Source: Tenrec ecaudatus (Eukaryota; Chordata; Mammalia; Afrosoricida; Tenrecidae). From it: a stretch of 64,000 nucleotides of DNA. Below are positions 61,501 through 64,000 of the stretch, in pieces; within the stretch, counting starts at the first letter, position 1; each line of letters begins with the position of its first letter. The notes beneath the pieces were generated by a model. That model worked only from the letters and a program-made list of their open reading frames with translations, searched no databases and was not told where the DNA came from. The stretch spans positions 47,524,001-47,588,000 of the forward strand of contig NC_134539.1 of assembly GCF_050624435.1 (NCBI RefSeq). The letters run 5' to 3'. The translations under genes and the position numbers were made by a program.

Positions 61501-61848
61501 CCTGATTCATGAGCAGGATTTTATTTTATAAGACAATGTTGACATCTTTGGTCCCTCTCCATTCTATGCCGACAGTCGTTGCAGATGCAGCCTCTCGCTG
61601 AGCAGCAATTTCAGTTGTTAGGAAATAAACATAAAATCAATGGAGGCAGCACAGGGGACATCACCTGTTCATTAGGTGAAAGCCACAAAGTGAAGTGAAA
61701 AACAAGTCACCATCATTGGTGACCATGAAACAGCGTGGGCCATGGTGAGTACCCTTGAGGAGGTAGGCTGGGCTGCAGGAGCCCACACATGTGGGTGAGT
61801 AGGATGCTCCTTTTGCACAGGTTGGCTGAACAGGTGATTCTTTGTTTA

Positions 61849-63000
61849 TTAAATCATTTTAGTGGAGGCTCGTACAACTCTTATCACAATCCATCCATCC
61901 ATCCACTGTGTCAGCACATCTGTACATTTGCTGCCATTGTTATTCTCAAAACATTTTACTTCCACTTGAGTCCTTGGTATCAGCTCCTGATTTTTAAAAA
62001 TCATTTTATTAGGGCACATACAACTCTTATCACAATCCATACTTATATTAATTGTGTAAAGCACATTTATACATTCATTGCCCTCATCATTCTCAAAACA
62101 TTTGCTCTCCACGTAAGGCCCTGGCATCAGCTCTTCATTTCCCCCCTCCCTCCTTGCTCCCCTTTCCTCATGAACCCTTGATAATTTATAAATTATTATT
62201 TTGTCATCTCTTATACTGTCAGACATCTCCCTTCACCTACTTTCCTGTTGTCCGTCCCCCAGGAAGGAGGTTATATGTAGATGCTTGTAATCGGTTCCCC
62301 TTCTCTCCCCCACCCTCCCTCCACCCTCCTGGCATTGCCACCCTCACCATTGGTTCTGAAGGGATCATCCGTCCTGGATTCCCTGTGTTTCCAGTTCCCA
62401 TCTGTATCAGTGTACAGCCCCTGCTCTAGCCAGGTTTGTAAGGTAGAATTGGGATCATGATAGTGGAGGAGGAGGAAGCATTTAGGAACTAGAGGAAAGT
62501 TGTATGTTGTATCGTTGCTACACTTCACCCTGACTGGCTCGTCTCCTCGCCACAACCCTTCTGTAAGGGGATGTCCAGTTGCCTACAGATGGGTTTTGGC
62601 TCTCCACTGTGCATTCCCCCTCATTCACATTGTTATGATTTTTTTGTTCTGATGATGCCTGTTACCTCATCCCTTCGACACCTCGTGATCGCACAGGTTG
62701 GTGTGCTTATTTCATGTGGGCTTTGTTGCTTCTGAGCTAGATGGCCGCTTGTTTACCTTCAAGCCTTTAAGACCCCAGACACTATCTCTTTTGAGATAGC
62801 CAGGCACCATCAGCTTTCTTCACCATTTTTTGCTTATGTACCCATGTGTCTTCAGTGATCACATCAGGGAGGGGAAGTACCTAGTTTTTTCCCCTCTCTC
62901 CCTGACCCCCCCACTCACAAACCCTTGGTAATTTATAAATTATTATTATTTTGTCATGCCTTACTCTGTCCAATGTCTCCCTTCAGCAGGTAATTCTTGA
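61849..63000 (-). mobile_element. LINE (L1-type) 3' end with a second copy nested in it
   Basis: Outer copy 61849-61990 ends at GGTATCAGCTCCTGAT and resumes near 62885 (CCCCTCTCTCCCTGAC, TTGGTAATTTATAAATTATT). Inner copy 61993-62880 repeats the whole sequence from its own terminus. Inner frames on both strands are not genes. Confidence 0.8.
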
Positions 63001-63153
63001 ATACTGTTTCACTCTTTTTTTTCTCATAAAATAATTAGTTACTACCAAATGCCTTTCAAGAATTATTAATTCACCAACATACAGTTATGGGCTAAACACA
63101 GTTTAGAATGCTCTGAACCAATGATGTCTTCAAAGTGGCTGTTATCCTTTTAA

Positions 63154-63310
63154 GGAACCCTGGTGGCACAGATGTTAAGCGCTTGACTGCTAACTGAAAG
63201 GTTGCTCGTTGGCACTCGTAACCCCCTCTGGGAAGTAGTAATCAGGTTCCATAAAAAAGTCAGTCTTGGGCAGTTCTATGCTATCAGTTCCTATTCAGAA
63301 TCAATTTGAT
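63154..63310 (+). repeat. AfroSINE
   Basis: AGGAACCCTGGTGGCACAGA head, TTAAGCGCTTGACTGCTAAC, CTATTCAGAATCAATTTGAT tail. Confidence 0.88.
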
Positions 63311-63504
63311 AAGTGTTTTTTTTTCTGGACCAAATACATAATGATAAAAAAATTATTCCTGTATTTAAGATAGGCAAATAGCCAATGTTTGCTATAGGCT
63401 AACCTCAGAATCATATGGAATGGAAACAATTGGTTAAAATATGTTGCTTGAGAAGAAGGCATGAAGGTTATCAGTAGAAATAAAAGAAGCCTTGTTGTAT
63501 TAGG

Positions 63505-63625
63505 TACCAATGAATTGAATCTGAGTCACATGGACTCAATGGACAGCAGAACAAAGTCCTGCCCGGTCCTGTGCCAGACTCAACTGCATTGTGTCTGAGC
63601 CCATCGTTGCCGGCCCTGTGTGAGT
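63505..63625 (-). mobile_element. RTE LINE 3' end fragment
   Basis: ACCAATGAATTGAATCTGAG, TCCTGCCCGGTCCTGTGCC: reversed RTE terminus. Confidence 0.7.
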
Positions 63626-63654
63626 TAGAAATGAAAGTGTGCTGCATACGAGGA

Positions 63655-63790
63655 AAGAGGCTTCCGTGGCACTATGGAGTAAGTGTTGGACTGCGAACTA
63701 TAATGCCAGGAGTTCTCACACGCCAGCGGCTCCTCCATAGAAAGAAGAGATTGTCCGGACCTGCAGAGATTAATAGCCTTAGAGAACCTA
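63655..63790 (+). repeat. AfroSINE
   Basis: GGCTTCCGTGGCACTATGGA head followed by ACTGCGAACTATAATGCC; 3' half decayed. A T12-run near 63878 follows. Confidence 0.7.
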
Positions 63791-64000
63791 CATATAAGGC
63801 AGATTTGATTAATTCCAGTGGGTTTGCTTTGGGGTATATTAGGATCAAAGTGTTAGAATAATTTGAAATGGTCTGCTTTTTTTTTTTTTAATCACAAGAA
63901 TGGGTGCGGAGGCAAGAAAGGATTGTAGACATTTGGAGAAGTTAACTCACAGCTGTCTTATCTGCAAGACCTTCAGTTTGTAGAAACTGTATTGAAGTGA

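Noticed and set aside
46847-64000. SVEP1 exons expected upstream by human synteny
   Set aside because: No EGF- or Sushi-type cysteine patterns with splice sites were found on the minus strand; the gene probably lies beyond the window.

Overview
This is vertebrate nuclear DNA with long introns, no dense ORFs and a very heavy load of interspersed repeats. The repeat set points to an afrotherian mammal and most probably a tenrec (Echinops-like). It holds many copies of a tRNA-derived AfroSINE, BovB-like RTE LINE fragments whose 3' end resembles the SINE tail, and two 191-bp elements that look like non-autonomous SPIN hAT transposons, a horizontally transferred family known from tenrec. The species call is inference from memory of these families.

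I can support one host protein-coding gene: TXNDC8 (thioredoxin domain-containing 8, the sperm thioredoxin) on the minus strand. All six coding exons can be read by eye: 46808-46831, 42472-42576, 38634-38693, 29134-29199, 5982-6047 and 3367-3429. All five introns are phase 0, and the joined frame is open for 127 codons with a WCGPC active site. Intron 1 appears to use a GC donor. The 66-bp fifth coding exon is an in-frame cassette; skipping it would leave a protein of 105 residues.

Layout: 1-2400, LINE 3'-end repeats. 3035-3429, the TXNDC8 terminal exon and 3' UTR, flanked by a 101-bp near-identical duplication. 3430-46807, introns filled with LINE, SINE, LTR and DNA transposon insertions. 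Intron 3 carries an antisense, internally deleted ERV-L-like provirus (33373-38246) with gag-, protease-, RT- and dUTPase-like remnants. 46832-64000, 5' flank with a near full-length mariner, a Tigger-type MITE, several solo LTRs, RTE fragments and nested LINEs; no neighbouring gene exon was recognised there.

Much of the history can be read from nested insertions: solo LTRs with 5-bp target duplications sit inside an old L1, a MaLR LTR, a mariner and an RTE LINE. Several solo LTRs belong to one family, and one LTR (54554-55075) looks like a mosaic of that family and the provirus LTR. No CRISPR array, rRNA or genuine tRNA gene was seen.
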